Origin: Hemibagrus wyckioides
Taxonomy: Eukaryota > Chordata > Actinopteri > Siluriformes > Bagridae
Reading direction: 5' to 3'
Assembly: GCF_019097595.1 (NCBI RefSeq)
Contig: NC_080722.1
Location: forward strand, 19,958,630-20,022,629
Length of the DNA stretch: 64,000 nt
Made by a program: the position numbers and the translations under genes. The notes below the pieces were generated by a model. That model was not told the origin of the DNA, ran no database searches, and worked only from the letters and a program-made list of their open reading frames with translations. Shown in pieces: positions 24,744-54,560 of this stretch (its first letter is position 1; each line of letters begins with the position of its first letter).

Positions 24744-25392
24744 CATTTAACATTTAGGATTTAACATTCAGTGAAACTGCGAGCTAACATTACCCAGAAA
24801 AATGTTTCCTTATAGTAAGAAGACAGTATAAAGTATATGTGAAAAGACATGCAAATGTTACTCTAGATGGTAAAATGTCTTCTTGTGTGTGTGTATGTGT
24901 GTGTGTACAGTATTTTAAATATCTTAGATTTTCAAAGGAATTAGAAGGTTTAAAAAAGAGAAAAAACTAATAAATAAAAAGCTAAATGAGGATGGAGCGA
25001 CCACGGAAGAGAATGTAAAGGATTTTTATGTTCTGTAAATCATACATGAGACAGCTGTTTTAATGTAACAGTTAAAATATCTTGAAATGTTTCAAAGTTA
25101 AAAATCCCTCAGAAAGAGAGCAACTGGGCCAATTTATAAAATCGTGCAAAAAAAAAAGTCTTTAAAAGAAAGACAAATTATTACAGATGAGATGAGACAC
25201 ACAGAAAGGAGAATAATTCAAAACTAGGAGTTGATGAGTTGATGATAGTGTGTGACGACTCACTATCAGTCTGTTTGTCCCACTGACCTTCGACCCTCAG
25301 CTTATTCCTATTTGTCCGATTGGGATGCTGGTGTCCCATTATACGAGGAACATTTCTGACGTTTCTGACAGTGAGATGTTTCATCAGGTGTC
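24744..25392. other. Intergenic stretch between FKBP10 and NT5C3B
   Basis: AT-rich with a short (GT)n near 24880-24905. No exon was recognised apart from the 3' side of NT5C3B. Confidence 0.5.
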
Positions 25393-26099
25393 TCATTGAC
25401 CAGGTGATGTTCCTTCCCCCGCTGTGATGTAGTTGAGAATTGCATTGGGAACATCCAGCGTCTCGTCTTCCTCCAGTACAATGTCATAAGAGCTGACATA
25501 AGCCTCGCTCCTCTCCTCAACCTTCAGACAGCAACATACAAACAATTTAGATTAAATATTGTACATATGTAAATATATAAAATCACATATCTCACACATT
25601 AGTCAGAAGTGAAGCACTTTCGTTTTCACCGAGACAGTAAATCATTTCTATTAAACACAAAGTCTTTTTAACAATAAACATCTCCCAGTGAATCTCCCAG
25701 CAGCAGGACATTGGTACGATCGTGTACAAACTGGTGTGTGTTCTGCAGAGCTCCCTCTCTTTTATTAAAGGAGTGGATCAACTCACCCTTAAATGCACGT
25801 GCAACACCCTGAACACACACACACAAAAGACAGAGAGATCATGTCTAAAATGCCTTTAAAATGTAGTCTTAATGGTGTGGGAGGAAGCATCTGTATGTGT
25901 GTCTGAGCTGAAGAGTGATTACTTCATTGTCGTTGTCCATGTAGTTAGAGAAGACACGCACATTTGGGTAGGAGACACCATGTCCAATAATCACTTCCTC
26001 TAACAGACTCCAGCTGAAAAGATCAGCAAAGGGACAAAGGGAGTTCTGGTTCAGCACCTTAAAGAAAGACTCTTAGCCTTCTCTAACACACACACATAC

Positions 26100-26235
<136 letters not shown>

Positions 26236-26660
26236 GTTATTCATCCCAAAGGGAAATTCACAGTTTGCAGCAGTATCCACAAACACAGGTAATAGATAAA
26301 ATAGGAAGGAATATAACAAAAATACTAAAATACCCAAATTAGGGTACAAAAATATAACAAAAAAAAATATATCAAATAACAAAAATATAAAATATCACCA
26401 AATATAGCAGAATATAACAATATAACAAAATATAGCAAGAAAATACTAAAATACCCAAATTAGGGTACAAAAATATAACAAAAAATATATCAAATAACAA
26501 AATATAAAATATTACAAAATATAGCAGAATATAACAATATAAGTAAATATAGCAGAAAAATACTAAATACAGAGATTTAGGAATAAATATGGAGAATGCG
26601 ATGAAAAACAAGATAAGTAATGTGCAAAACAAGTGTTTAAGGTGACAGACCTATTCAATG
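26236..26660. repeat. Retrotransposon tail with duplicated AT-rich block
   Basis: The GATA tract continues into tcatcccaaagggaaattca, a motif known from fish retrotransposon 3' ends. Two copies of a block of about 125 bp (acccaaattagggtacaaaa) follow at 26325-26445 and 26447-26565. It is non-coding. Confidence 0.6.
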
Positions 26661-26718
26661 TGCAAAAACTGTTATGTGCAAAAACTGCATCCTGTGAGTC
26701 CTGTGCAAATCTCAGATT

Positions 26719-26722
<4 letters not shown>

Positions 26723-26752
<30 letters not shown>
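26723..26752. repeat. (GA)n microsatellite
   Basis: About 15 GA units within the NT5C3B intron. Confidence 0.9.
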
Positions 26753-26759
<7 letters not shown>

Positions 26760-27413
26760 GTTCTGATTGGCTGAGAGCAAGCAGCCTGATATTACACAAA
26801 GAAGTCCACTAACTGAATTATAAGAAACATCATGCATCGTGGGTAAAATACCTCAACATGACATCTGAGTCTTTCACAGCCTGAGCCAGCTGGACTTTCT
26901 TGATTTGCTGCTGGATGAGCAAATCGTGAGCTCGCGTCCACCTGACACACACACACACACAGAGTTTTTTAAAGGCTGCTTTGTCACAATTCTGTTAATT
27001 GAGTAAGAAATAAAATGTAGCAGAATGAATCTGAGTGTTAATGACGGCGTGATCACTGACCACTCCACCATGTGAGGAATTTTCTCCTCCACAGACTTCG
27101 AGCTGTCGATCTCAATGGGGTAATCCCACACAGACACTAGCAGAACATGTCAAACTCGGAATATCAGAGTTTGCTTGATTTTCCAATAAAATATGTGATT
27201 ACAAAAATCAAACAATCCTAGAGTAATGGATTTTATATTGATAAAATTATCATATGTATATATTATATTTCTTTATTTAAATATCATGTATTTCCTGATT
27301 GTTTTCCTCAGTACCTGCAGTGCAGAAGCTCCTTCTCTCTGCATGTTTCTGATGATGGTTTCCACTTGTCCTCGGTCTCTCATACGCACCATTGCTTTGT
27401 TCAGCTCCGGAAT

Positions 27414-27990
27414 CTGAAAAAGATAAACATTAAATAACTCTATTAAATTGATTTTATTTGAAAGATCTCTATTGTAATCAGATTTTCAATAGATCATGTG
27501 ACAGGGAATAAGGTTTCTGGATCCTGGACCTGAGTTGATGGATGATGTAACGTAAAAAAGATGTATGGATGTAAAAAAAACACAGCAGGAATAAAGGCCT
27601 GGGGTTCAAGAGGTTGATGATTCAGGTTCTTACTGTAGTGCAGAATTTGGGGATGAACATAGACGCAAAGAGTGAAGTGCGAGAGAGGACGTGATTGGCT
27701 GATCTGATCACCAATCAGAGCTGGAACATAAAATCGTCTCAAAAAATAGTTTTTTAACCGTATCAGGATGAACTCATTAATATAAACCTGCAATATGGAC
27801 AGAGCTGCTGTTATACAGAAATAATCAACACGTGAACACCAATCAGAATGCAGCAGTGTGTTTTAAAAACCCTGAGACTCTCTAACAGTCTTCACTCAGT
27901 CCAGACAGAAACAGGTCTGACCTCACACTATATCAGCTGATGGAAGACTGTTAGGACACTGAGAACTGGACAAAACATCCAGGGGACGTA
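27414..27990. other. Non-coding stretch upstream of NT5C3B relic
   Basis: No first exon for NT5C3B or other gene was recognised. Confidence 0.4.
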
Positions 27991-28645
27991 AAAATTATGC
28001 ACACACACACAGTACTGTGTACTGCTTACCACAGTGTCAGACCTGCAACCCCCCAGTCTCACATACTGAGGTCTGCCTGTCAGGTCGTCTGTTATCCACA
28101 CAACCAGGTGTGAGCTTACTCCCATCTCTGTCAATTTATCTCTGAGGAGCAGCAGCTGGATGGTGTTGAATGCACTGGAGAAGTCCAAAAATGTTATTCT
28201 CACAGCCCCGCTGCCCAGGTGAGAGAGGGATCTGTGAAGCATGTAGGTAATGGCATCCTCCACTCACACCTTCTCCTGGTATGCAAACTGAGGTTTGAGG
28301 GCATGGCGGACCTGTGGCCTAATGTGGTGTAGCAACACCCGCTCCATGGTCTTCATTATGTGAGACGTCAGTGCGACTGGCCTGAAGTCATTCAGCTCTC
28401 CAGGGTGTGGTTTCTTTGGGACTGGGATGATACAGGATGTTTTACACCACCGAGGTACCCTCTCCTGCTCCAGGCTCAGGTTAAAGATGCGATGTAGAGG
28501 GTCTCCCAGCTCCATTGCGCAGGCCTTCAGTAGTCGTGGAGATACTTCATCTGGGCCTGCAGCTTTGCTGGGATTGAGCCTCCTCAGCTCTCACAAACTA
28601 ACAGCCAGAAGTTCAATGTCCCTGCAGCAGTTGGAGATTTTTATG
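27991..28645 (-). mobile_element. L2-like LINE RT fragment, second subfamily
   Basis: Minus strand: RIFNLSLEQERVPRWCKTS, IIPVPKKPHPGELNDFRPVA, then a stop, then EDAITYMLHRSLSHL and [11 protein letters not shown] with the first RT motif, and GRPQYVRLGG. The catalytic FADD box is missing because the 3' part is deleted. The sequence differs from the LINEs at 19110 and 58228, so it is another L2-like family. Confidence 0.8.
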
Positions 28646-28699
28646 CTCACATGCCCAGGATTACACCACCTCATGTTCACATAAATGGCGAGTCCTCCT

Positions 28700-28820
28700 C
28701 CTTTCCTTTCCTTTCCTTTCCTTTCCTTTCCTTTCCTTTCCTTTCCTTTCCTTTCCTTTCCTTTCCTTTCCTTTCCTTTCCTTTCCTTTCCTTTCCTTTC
28801 CTTTCCTTTCCTTTCCTTTC
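28700..28820. repeat. (CTTTC)n pentanucleotide microsatellite
   Basis: About 24 uninterrupted units. One strand is pure pyrimidine. It generates long open frames on both strands that are not genes. Confidence 0.98.
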
Positions 28821-28822
28821 CA

Positions 28823-29384
28823 TCTTTTTCATCTTATTTGATCTCTTGTCATTTAAAAAGCACTTGATAAAATGGAACATAAATTTATTTTGTATTGTCT
28901 CAATTCATTTTGGATTGTCTCTGGTCTCTTTGGAACATTTGCCGTTTTTCATTTTAAAAAAAAAAATTCAGTTGATTAAAAAGAACTTTAAGACTAACTT
29001 CACACCACACCCTTCTATAATATGGAACAACCAGAGCATATTGTAGAAAAGTAAATCTATTTTTAACTCTGGTTTAATAATGGTATTATTTTTGTAACTG
29101 ATTTGCTGAATGAAAATGGTGACATCTATATGAATCTAGTGACCTCTGTAATATCTTGGGAAGAACAAGATGCAGCCAAATGACTACAAAGTAGATTGTA
29201 AGAGTAATATCTCCTAAATTACTTTAGAAATCCTAAAGCTGGAGGGAGATTCTCAGTCACAACTGTATTCCTGCTGGCACGGAATCCCATCAGGAATGAG
29301 ATTTTCCTCAATTACCTTATGACAAAAAAGCAGAAAACTAAATATGTTATAATTAAAGTAAAATAACATTAAAAATAATTAAAT
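28823..29384. other. Non-coding stretch
   Basis: AT-rich. No exon or classified repeat was recognised. Confidence 0.5.
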
Positions 29385-30350
29385 TTCAATTCAATTCAAT
29401 TCAATTTTATTTTGGATAGCGCTTTTAAGAGCATTGTCTCAAAGCAGCTTTACATAAGAAACAACATAAGAAACAACAAACATATAAACAGACAAACAGT
29501 CCTAGATGTTATCCCAAGTGGGCAAGCCTGAGGTGAGTGAGGCGACTGTGGCAAGGAAAAACTCCCTTAGAAGAAACCTTGAGAGGAACCAGACTCAAAA
29601 GGGAACTCATCCTCAATTGGGTGACAGAGGAGAGTGTGATTATATTGTGCATTTATGTATAGTCACTTGTATGATGCCGATACAGCATGTGCAGAATGTT
29701 ATGTAAATTAATAAGGAGCTTGTTGTCATCCACATAAGGTTGGCAGAGTTGCTTTGAATACCCCAATCCTCACAAAGCAGAACCCGGTTGGAGCTGGTCC
29801 ATCTCCGGATGTCACTGGAGCTGGCACAGTCTCTGTATGCCTCGGGATGGGTAGAAGAAGGGAAACAAGTGGCACAGAATTAGTGTAGCTGCTGTTTATA
29901 ATATTAGCAGCACTAGATGATAATGTGCATTTGATCACATATACTGGAGTATAAGGTTATGGGATGTGTTAAATGTATGCCAGGTTAAAGAGATATGTCT
30001 TTAGTCTACGTTTAAACTGGGAGACGATGATAATATCGGGGTTATATGATCATATTTTCTTGACCTGGTAAGAACTCTGGCGGCTGCATTCTGGACGAAC
30101 TGTAGCTTGTTTATTGAAGATGCAGGACAACCCTCTAGTAATGCATTACAATAGTCCAGTCTGGAGGTCATGAATGCATGAACTAGCTTTTCTGCATCAG
30201 CTACAGATAAAATGTTTCTAAGTTTGGCAATATTTTTAAGATGGAAGAAGGCTATTTTTGTAATATTGGAAATATGATTTTCAAAGGACAAGTTGCTGTC
30301 TAATATTACGGCCAGGTATAATAATATTTGGACAAGTTTAATATTCATTT
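29385..30350 (-). mobile_element. LINE 3' region (L2/Rex-like)
   Basis: The minus-strand stretch 30348-30001 encodes the end of a reverse transcriptase (ILDSNLSFENHISNITKIAF, SRLDYCNALLEGCP, QNAAARVLTRSRKYDHI). The following 3' UTR runs to short attcaattca repeats near 29385, which is the usual short-repeat tail of these LINEs. It is 5'-truncated. Confidence 0.8.
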
Positions 30351-30479
30351 AAATGTGCAAATAGGCCCAGATTGCACATCTTTTCATTTTTTGTGCTTAT
30401 TCAGCAGAATGTTGCATAAAGAAGGGTATTAATATTAATTTTCCAAACTTGTCATTTGTTATGAGATATTAGTTGTTGT

Positions 30480-30770
30480 TGGTGGTGCTGGTGGTGTTAT
30501 TGTATTGTTATTATAATGAATACAGGGGTTTTAGTTCCATTAGGATTCTAAAGTAAGAAAATCCAAAGCAAACATTTCCACAGCAATCATTAAAGTCACC
30601 TGTGGTTTTGGATCAACTAAACTGAACAAAACACTCACTGTTGTAAGCGTGATCTGAAATTGAATGCCACAGAAAGTGTCATGTGATTTCCAGAGAAAAC
30701 AGCTCCTAAACCACATTACACACACATAATCACTGTCTGTTTTTGTCACAGAAAAATGAAGAAAAATAAT
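30480..30770 (+). repeat. Segmental duplication A, left half
   Basis: Similar to 35915-36600: gttccattaggattctaaag, cactgttgtaagcgtgatct and ccacagaaagtgtcatgtga are shared. Its continuation is at 33666-34010, beyond an inserted repeat block. Confidence 0.8.
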
Positions 30771-30897
30771 TTTAAATATAGTTGCAAGCAACGATGATCG
30801 GGCCCAAGCAATGGCGCCATCGCCACCCAGGCGCACCAGACAAAGTGGGCAATGACTCTCCCACTAAACTATATTTCTTTATCAGTATATATATATA

Positions 30898-31868
30898 CAC
30901 TATATTGCCAAAAGTATTCGCTCACCCATCCAAATAATCAGAATCAGGTGTTCCAATCACTTCCATGGCCACAGGTGTATAAAATCAAGCACCTAGGCAT
31001 GCAGACTGTTTTTACAAACATTTGTGAAAGAATGGGTCGCTCTCAGGAGCTCAGTGAATTCCAGCATGGAACTGTGATAGGATGCCACCTGTACAACAAA
31101 TTCAGTCGTGAAATTTCCTCGCTCCTAAATATTCCACAGTCAACTGTCAGCTGTATTATAAGAACGTGGAAGTGTTTGGGAACGACAGCAACTCAGCCAC
31201 GAAGTGGTAGGCCACGTAAACTGACGGAGCGGGGTCAGCGGATGCTGAGGCGCATAGTGCGAAGAGGTCACCAACTTTCTGCAGAGTCAATCGCTACAGA
31301 CCTCCAAACTTCATGTGGCCTTCAGATTAGCTCAAGAACAGTGCGCAGAGAGCTTCATGGAATGGGTTTCCATGGCCGAGCAGCTGCCATACATCACCAA
31401 GTGCAATGCAAAGCGTCGGATGCAGTGGTGTAAAGCACGCCGCCACTGGACTCTAGAGCAGTGGAGACACGTTCTCTGGTGTGATGATTTGCGCTTCTCC
31501 ATCTGGCAATCAGATGGACGAGTCTGGGATTGGTGGTTGCCAGGAGAACGGTACTTGTCTGACTGCATTGTGCCAATGTCCTGACCTCAACCCGATAGAA
31601 CACCTTTGGGATGAATTAGAGCGGAGACTGAGAGCCAGGCCTTCTCGTCCAACATCAGTGTGTGACCTCACAAATGCGCTTCTGGAAGAATGGTCAAAAA
31701 TTCCCATAAACACACTCCTAAACCTTGTGGACAGCCTTCCGAAGTTGAAGCTGTTATAGCTGCAAAGGGTGGACCGACGTCATATTGAACCCTATGGATT
31801 AGGAATGGGATGTCACTTAAGTTCATATGCGAGTCAAGGCAGGTGAGCGAATACTTTTGGCAATATAG

Positions 31869-31870
<2 letters not shown>
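30898..31870 (+). mobile_element. Tc1-like element, internally deleted (copy 1)
   Basis: Terminal inverted repeats cactatattgccaaaagtat and their inverse, flanked by TA. Plus-strand transposase pieces include the paired-type helix-turn-helix ([19 protein letters not shown]-like segment, [15 protein letters not shown]). An 8-bp deletion near 31387 shifts the frame. A larger deletion after TVPM removes the middle of the catalytic domain, but the C-terminal DLNPIEHLWDELERRL with the third catalytic Asp remains. It is 973 bp against about 1.6 kb for intact relatives. A close copy lies at 61520-62411. Confidence 0.93.
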
Positions 31871-31907
<37 letters not shown>

Positions 31908-31969
31908 AAGAAAAAATTGTATAAGTATTTTATTACTAAATGTATTGATATACGTGATTTATTGATATA

Positions 31970-32510
31970 CAGCGCTGGAAAAAAAGAGAATAAGAGACCA
32001 CTGCAAATAATCAGTTTCTTATGTTTTTTTCTTACATGTTCATCTTTTGGTGAGATGAAGAGTTTTGTTTAATTTTTTGTGAACTGCTGATAATATTTCT
32101 CCTAAATTCAAAATATAACTATTGTTATTTAGCGTGTATATTTAAAGGAAATGACAACACATCAAAATAACCCATGATCATGCAGTATTTGCAGAGTTTT
32201 AATAACTCAAATAAAAACAAAATGCAAATCATTTGTAAACAAATTGTGTTAATGCTTCGGCTAAATAACATTAAGAAATCAGTATTTGGTGGAATAACCC
32301 TGATTTGCATGAGTTTTGGCTCCATGCTCTCCACCAGTTTTTCACATTGCTGTTAGGGAACTTTATACCACTCTTTCTGCAAAAAGCAAACAGCTCAGCT
32401 TTGCTTGATGATTTGTGACCATCCATCTTCCTCTTCATGACATTCCAGAGGTTTTCAATAGGATTCAAATCTGGAGATTGGGCAGTGCTCTCTTATTTTT
32501 TCCTGAGCTG
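31970..32510 (-). mobile_element. Second Tc1-like element, deletion derivative
   Basis: Ends cagcgctggaaaaaaagaga and an inverse near 32483-32510, with TA on the left. The minus strand holds only the transposase C-terminal part: NPIENLWNVMKRKMDGHK and GIKFPNSNVKNWW. A different Tc1 family from the neighbour. Confidence 0.8.
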
Positions 32511-32931
32511 AATATGATGATATTATGATAATATTATGATAATATTATTAATATAATACTAATATAATATACATCATACTGTTTCTCTTTTCCTGAAGTG
32601 TATATACATTTTTTGGTTGACTCTGTGTATATAAATTGTGAACATGAAGCCATATTTAAAAAACAAATAAAGAGGAAAGGGCCTCTAGTGGACATAGTCT
32701 AGTACTGCAGAAGTCAGGCTAAAACCATGTCTAGTCAGTGGACTGATGAATGTAAAAATTTGTTGTGAGCTGTTAGAGCAACACAAAATCATGAAACTAA
32801 GCAAACTTACTCACAACCAGTTGTTCTTTCTATGTAAAATATTTTGAAAAATTAGGACTTTCCACTGTTAAGATATAAGAACATTAATTTTCTTCTATTA
32901 TGTCCTCACAATAGCAACATCATTCAAAATA

Positions 32932-33562
32932 TTACAAATTCCTTCACAGTTTCACATCAGCCATGTCCTGACATTATTCTGACTGATTTTCAACCAAATC
33001 ACGTGAAAGTAAGGGAAAACATTAGAGATTTCTAAAAGTGACAGACTTCCTGCTGCCAGTTGGTGGCGCTATGACTGAGACTCACAGTAGTTATGACCGT
33101 GTGATCAGCTTTCGTCTCTTGACATAAAGTTGAAGTTTGATGTGCATCACTCAATACACACCGAAGTTATTAGCCACTTCCTGTTTCCTTTTATTCGCCA
33201 TAAGTTTAAGGGCTCCTCCCGGCTGAACCGTTTGAGATATCAAAAATCCCTTAATAATTTTAGATCCTCAATGTCTTGAGATCATATTGGACCCTGTTTG
33301 GTCAAAATCATACAAATCTCATAGGTGGAGTATATCAAATTCCATTGGGTGCGTTTTTCAAACATCATTGCCATAGTAACATGATTCAAGGTATCAAAAA
33401 TTCCTTCACAGCTTCAAATCAGCCATGTCTTCACATTATTCTGACTGATTTTGAGCCAAATCAGGTGAAAGTAAGGGATAAAACATTAGAGATTTCAAAA
33501 AATGACACACTTCCTGCTGCCAGTTGGTGGCGCTATGACTGAGACTCACAGTTGTCATATCT
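32932..33562. repeat. Tandem repeat unit of about 470 bp (two copies)
   Basis: 32932-33091 and 33402-33562 are near copies (ttccttcacagtttcacatc, tggtggcgctatgactgaga). The intervening sequence is probably the rest of the unit. Confidence 0.7.
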
Positions 33563-33665
33563 GTGTGATCAGCTTTCTATGCTTAACATAATCTTAAGGT
33601 TTCAAAAAAAAGAATAATCCTTGGAGAACAAGAGGGCCCTTCGCACTGCTAGTACTTGGGCCCTA

Positions 33666-34010
33666 ATGACCCTTTAGGTATCTATACCACCTGATCAAAA
33701 GACTGTAGTCTATTTCAGGGGATTTTAAACTGTGGGTCTCACAAAGTCACTTGGCTGCAGATAAATTTACGTTACGGTGAATGAAACAAAACCAGTCTGA
33801 TAATGAGCAAACCACTCTCAGAGATTATTTTTTCAAAGGAATCGTTTCAGTTAAAACAAAAACACACAGAAGAATCAGAAGTGTGAATCAACATAGCTGT
33901 TCTGTTAGTTAAGTGCACACAGAATAAATATCTGAAGGCTTGTTAGTGAACACAGGATAGACGCTTCAAGTATGATTCTCTGTGCTTTCCTCTTTTATTA
34001 TTGTCCCCCA
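33666..34010 (+). repeat. Segmental duplication A, right half
   Basis: Similar to 36612-36967: ctttaggtatctata, aaatttacgttacggtgaat, aaaaccagtctgataatgag and gtatgattctctgtgctttc. Confidence 0.8.
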
Positions 34011-34827
34011 GCCACACAACACAAGGTTTCTATCTGGGTATTTCACCTAATACTACAACAGCATTCATTGGAAAGACTCACTGAAGAAATAATCTGATTT
34101 ATTTGTGTTGAAGTGTCATGTGTCTGCATCAGTAAAGTACAACACACTGCAGCACTGAATGACCGTGCAGCGTGTGATAAAATGGAAAAGTGACTTTTAT
34201 GCTTAGAAATGTTGGCGAGTGCTAACATGAAACTCTCATAACTTAAACAGCACCTCACCACAAAATATTCTGCATGCTCCAACAAAGGGCGATCATCTTT
34301 TCTTTTAAAAAAAGAAGAGTATCTTCGTCAGAAAAACTGATCTATGGCACAGCCAGAAAAAGCACTGTGAGCCTCATTTTCAGCTCCATATCAAATCACA
34401 AATAATTACTAATAAATAATCACTAGTAAATTTCCCTTGCTAACTCTTAAGCTTGAAGTAGTTTTTAACACAGTTAAAAAAAAACAGTTAGAATTGTCAT
34501 AGTTAGAACTCAGTACTCAGTAGTTATTCCTCTCATAATCTTAACAATTAAGCTGCTGTTTTAAGACAAGGAAAATAAAAACATATTTCCATTTAAAAAT
34601 ATGATGGCGGGTCTTGAGATGGATTGTATTTGTCTAGGTGGGTCCTGGAATAAAAAAGTTTCAATACAGTTATGCAACCTCATGCTAAGAGCGGAGCTAA
34701 GCTGAACACAGCTTCATAAGAAAATGTAGTCAGTTTATAAAATAATTATTTTTTAAAAAACAGATTAACACAACCAATAATTGTATATAAAAGATTAACA
34801 AAACAAATGTGTTCAGGTGTTATCAGA
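34011..34827. other. Non-coding stretch upstream of the IgV-TM gene
   Basis: No exon or classified repeat was recognised. Confidence 0.5.
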
Positions 34828-34847
34828 GGGTGGGGGAGGGGGCGGGG
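34828..34847 (+). promoter_or_regulatory. G-rich tract, possible G-quadruplex or GC box
   Basis: Four runs of three to five G separated by single bases, 69 bp before the start codon, in an otherwise AT-rich region. It contains ggggcgggg, which resembles an Sp1 site. Confidence 0.5.
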
Positions 34848-34876
34848 TTCACAGAGCTCCTCTACCTACCTGATCA

Positions 34877-34896
34877 GAAAAGTGAAAGATGAAAGG
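34877..34896 (+). promoter_or_regulatory. Candidate IRF/ISRE-like element
   Basis: GAAAAGTGAAAGATGAAAG resembles interferon-regulatory-factor sites (GAAANNGAAA type, PRDI-like) and lies 20-39 bp upstream of the ATG. It is conserved in the duplicate at 18258-18276. It may lie in the 5' UTR rather than the promoter. Confidence 0.4.
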
Positions 34897-34915
34897 TGTT
34901 GTTTTCTTCGCAGGA

Positions 34916-53343
<18,428 letters not shown>

Positions 53344-54129
53344 ATAGAAATAAATCTGATGAACATCATTAACTTTTATGCAGTTTCCACATTTTACATT
53401 GTATGAGACAAATAAGCAGAACACTTCCTAAAAATAATGTCTTGCCTTTAACACAGGATTCCACAACATGAACTGGCGAATCTGGCTCCTGATCCTCAGC
53501 CCTCAGGGTCTTAGCAGGTAGGGTAAATACCGCATTATTTTATTTTACATTAATTGTTTATATAACTACATAGAGTTTAAACAAATAACAAAACAGTAAA
53601 ATCTGATCCACAATTAATTTACTTACACTTACTATATGTTCAGCTGAATACAGTTCCTCCCTACATTAATAATAATAGACAGACTAATACATTACTCATT
53701 ACACTGGGCTTTTCATATATTTATACTCATGAATAACCCTCCCTCTTTTGTTTAAAGCAAAAAATTCCTCCAACACAACCCCAGAAGATTGCTAATGTAC
53801 ATTTACCTGGTTTCTGCACTGTCACCTGAATAGCTGACATCCCTACAGCAACCACTAGTGACTGTAATAGGTTATTAGTCTATACAACTTTTCTAGCTGT
53901 GGTTTGCACTTATGGGGAAAACAAAACACAGTTGTCTTTTTATATGTCAGGGACTAATAACCACTGTTTGGTTTACAGCAACTTCTGGAAACAACTCAGG
54001 TGAGAACAAAAAAAAAAAAAACACATTTTGACATGTAATCATTTTTTCCCTAAACATGAACCAACATTCTGAACATTTAGCATCTTTGTCCTGTTTCATG
54101 ACCTAATTTCAGCTCAGATTAAGCTGCTG
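53344..54129. other. Non-coding stretch after the IgV-TM gene
   Basis: Contains splice-like exons at 53457-53517 and 53982-54000 that could be an alternative 3' end. I cannot confirm them. Confidence 0.35.
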
Positions 54130-54560
54130 GACAGATGATCTCACATATGTTTCAAGAATATTCTGGTAATAAAATGGACTTTATCAACTGTCTCACTGAC
54201 TGCATGATTCCCAGGTCCTATAGCTCAACAAGCCCACATCATCATTCCTACACCACCATGCTTCACAGTTGGTTTAATCTGCTTAATATGTTGCTTTCGG
54301 TTTTTCTTTATATGTCTGAACATTAAGCGGTGTGAGATTGGACTGAATTTGCTGAGATGCTCACTCCTCATAAATACAGAGCAGCTGTATCTCCCCATAT
54401 GTATGTAAACAGTCCTTCACACTGTAAAATGATGAGTCCTGGCTGATGTCCTTTCTTCTTGACATGATGTAGACACTCACACGAGTGATCCTGTACACCA
54501 AACTGCCCAAAGTTCTGCTTTTACAGACATAGTCACACTTCATGATGATGAACTAATTTG
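54130..54560 (-). repeat. Possible Tc1-like remnant
   Basis: The phrase catcattcctacaccaccat plus gcttcacag is familiar from fish Tc1-related repeats. No inverted ends or clear transposase frame were found. Confidence 0.3.

Larger units (their letters stand above)
30779..33664. mobile_element. Composite repeat insertion in duplication A
   Basis: Starts ttgcaagcaacgatgatcgg and ends gtacttgggcccta, which are ends I know from a frequent teleost repeat. The sequence outside it is contiguous in the copy at 36590-36625, so the whole block is an insertion. It contains two Tc1-like elements and an internal tandem repeat with ccagttggtggcgctatgac. Confidence 0.7.

Noticed and set aside
28651..29046. 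131-residue open frame rich in SFPFL repeats
   Set aside because: It is the translation of the (CTTTC)n microsatellite; the opposite strand gives an equally spurious KGKER frame.
30852..31433. 193-residue paired-domain-like protein as a host transcription factor
   Set aside because: It lies between Tc1 inverted repeats with TA flanks, so the helix-turn-helix belongs to a transposase.
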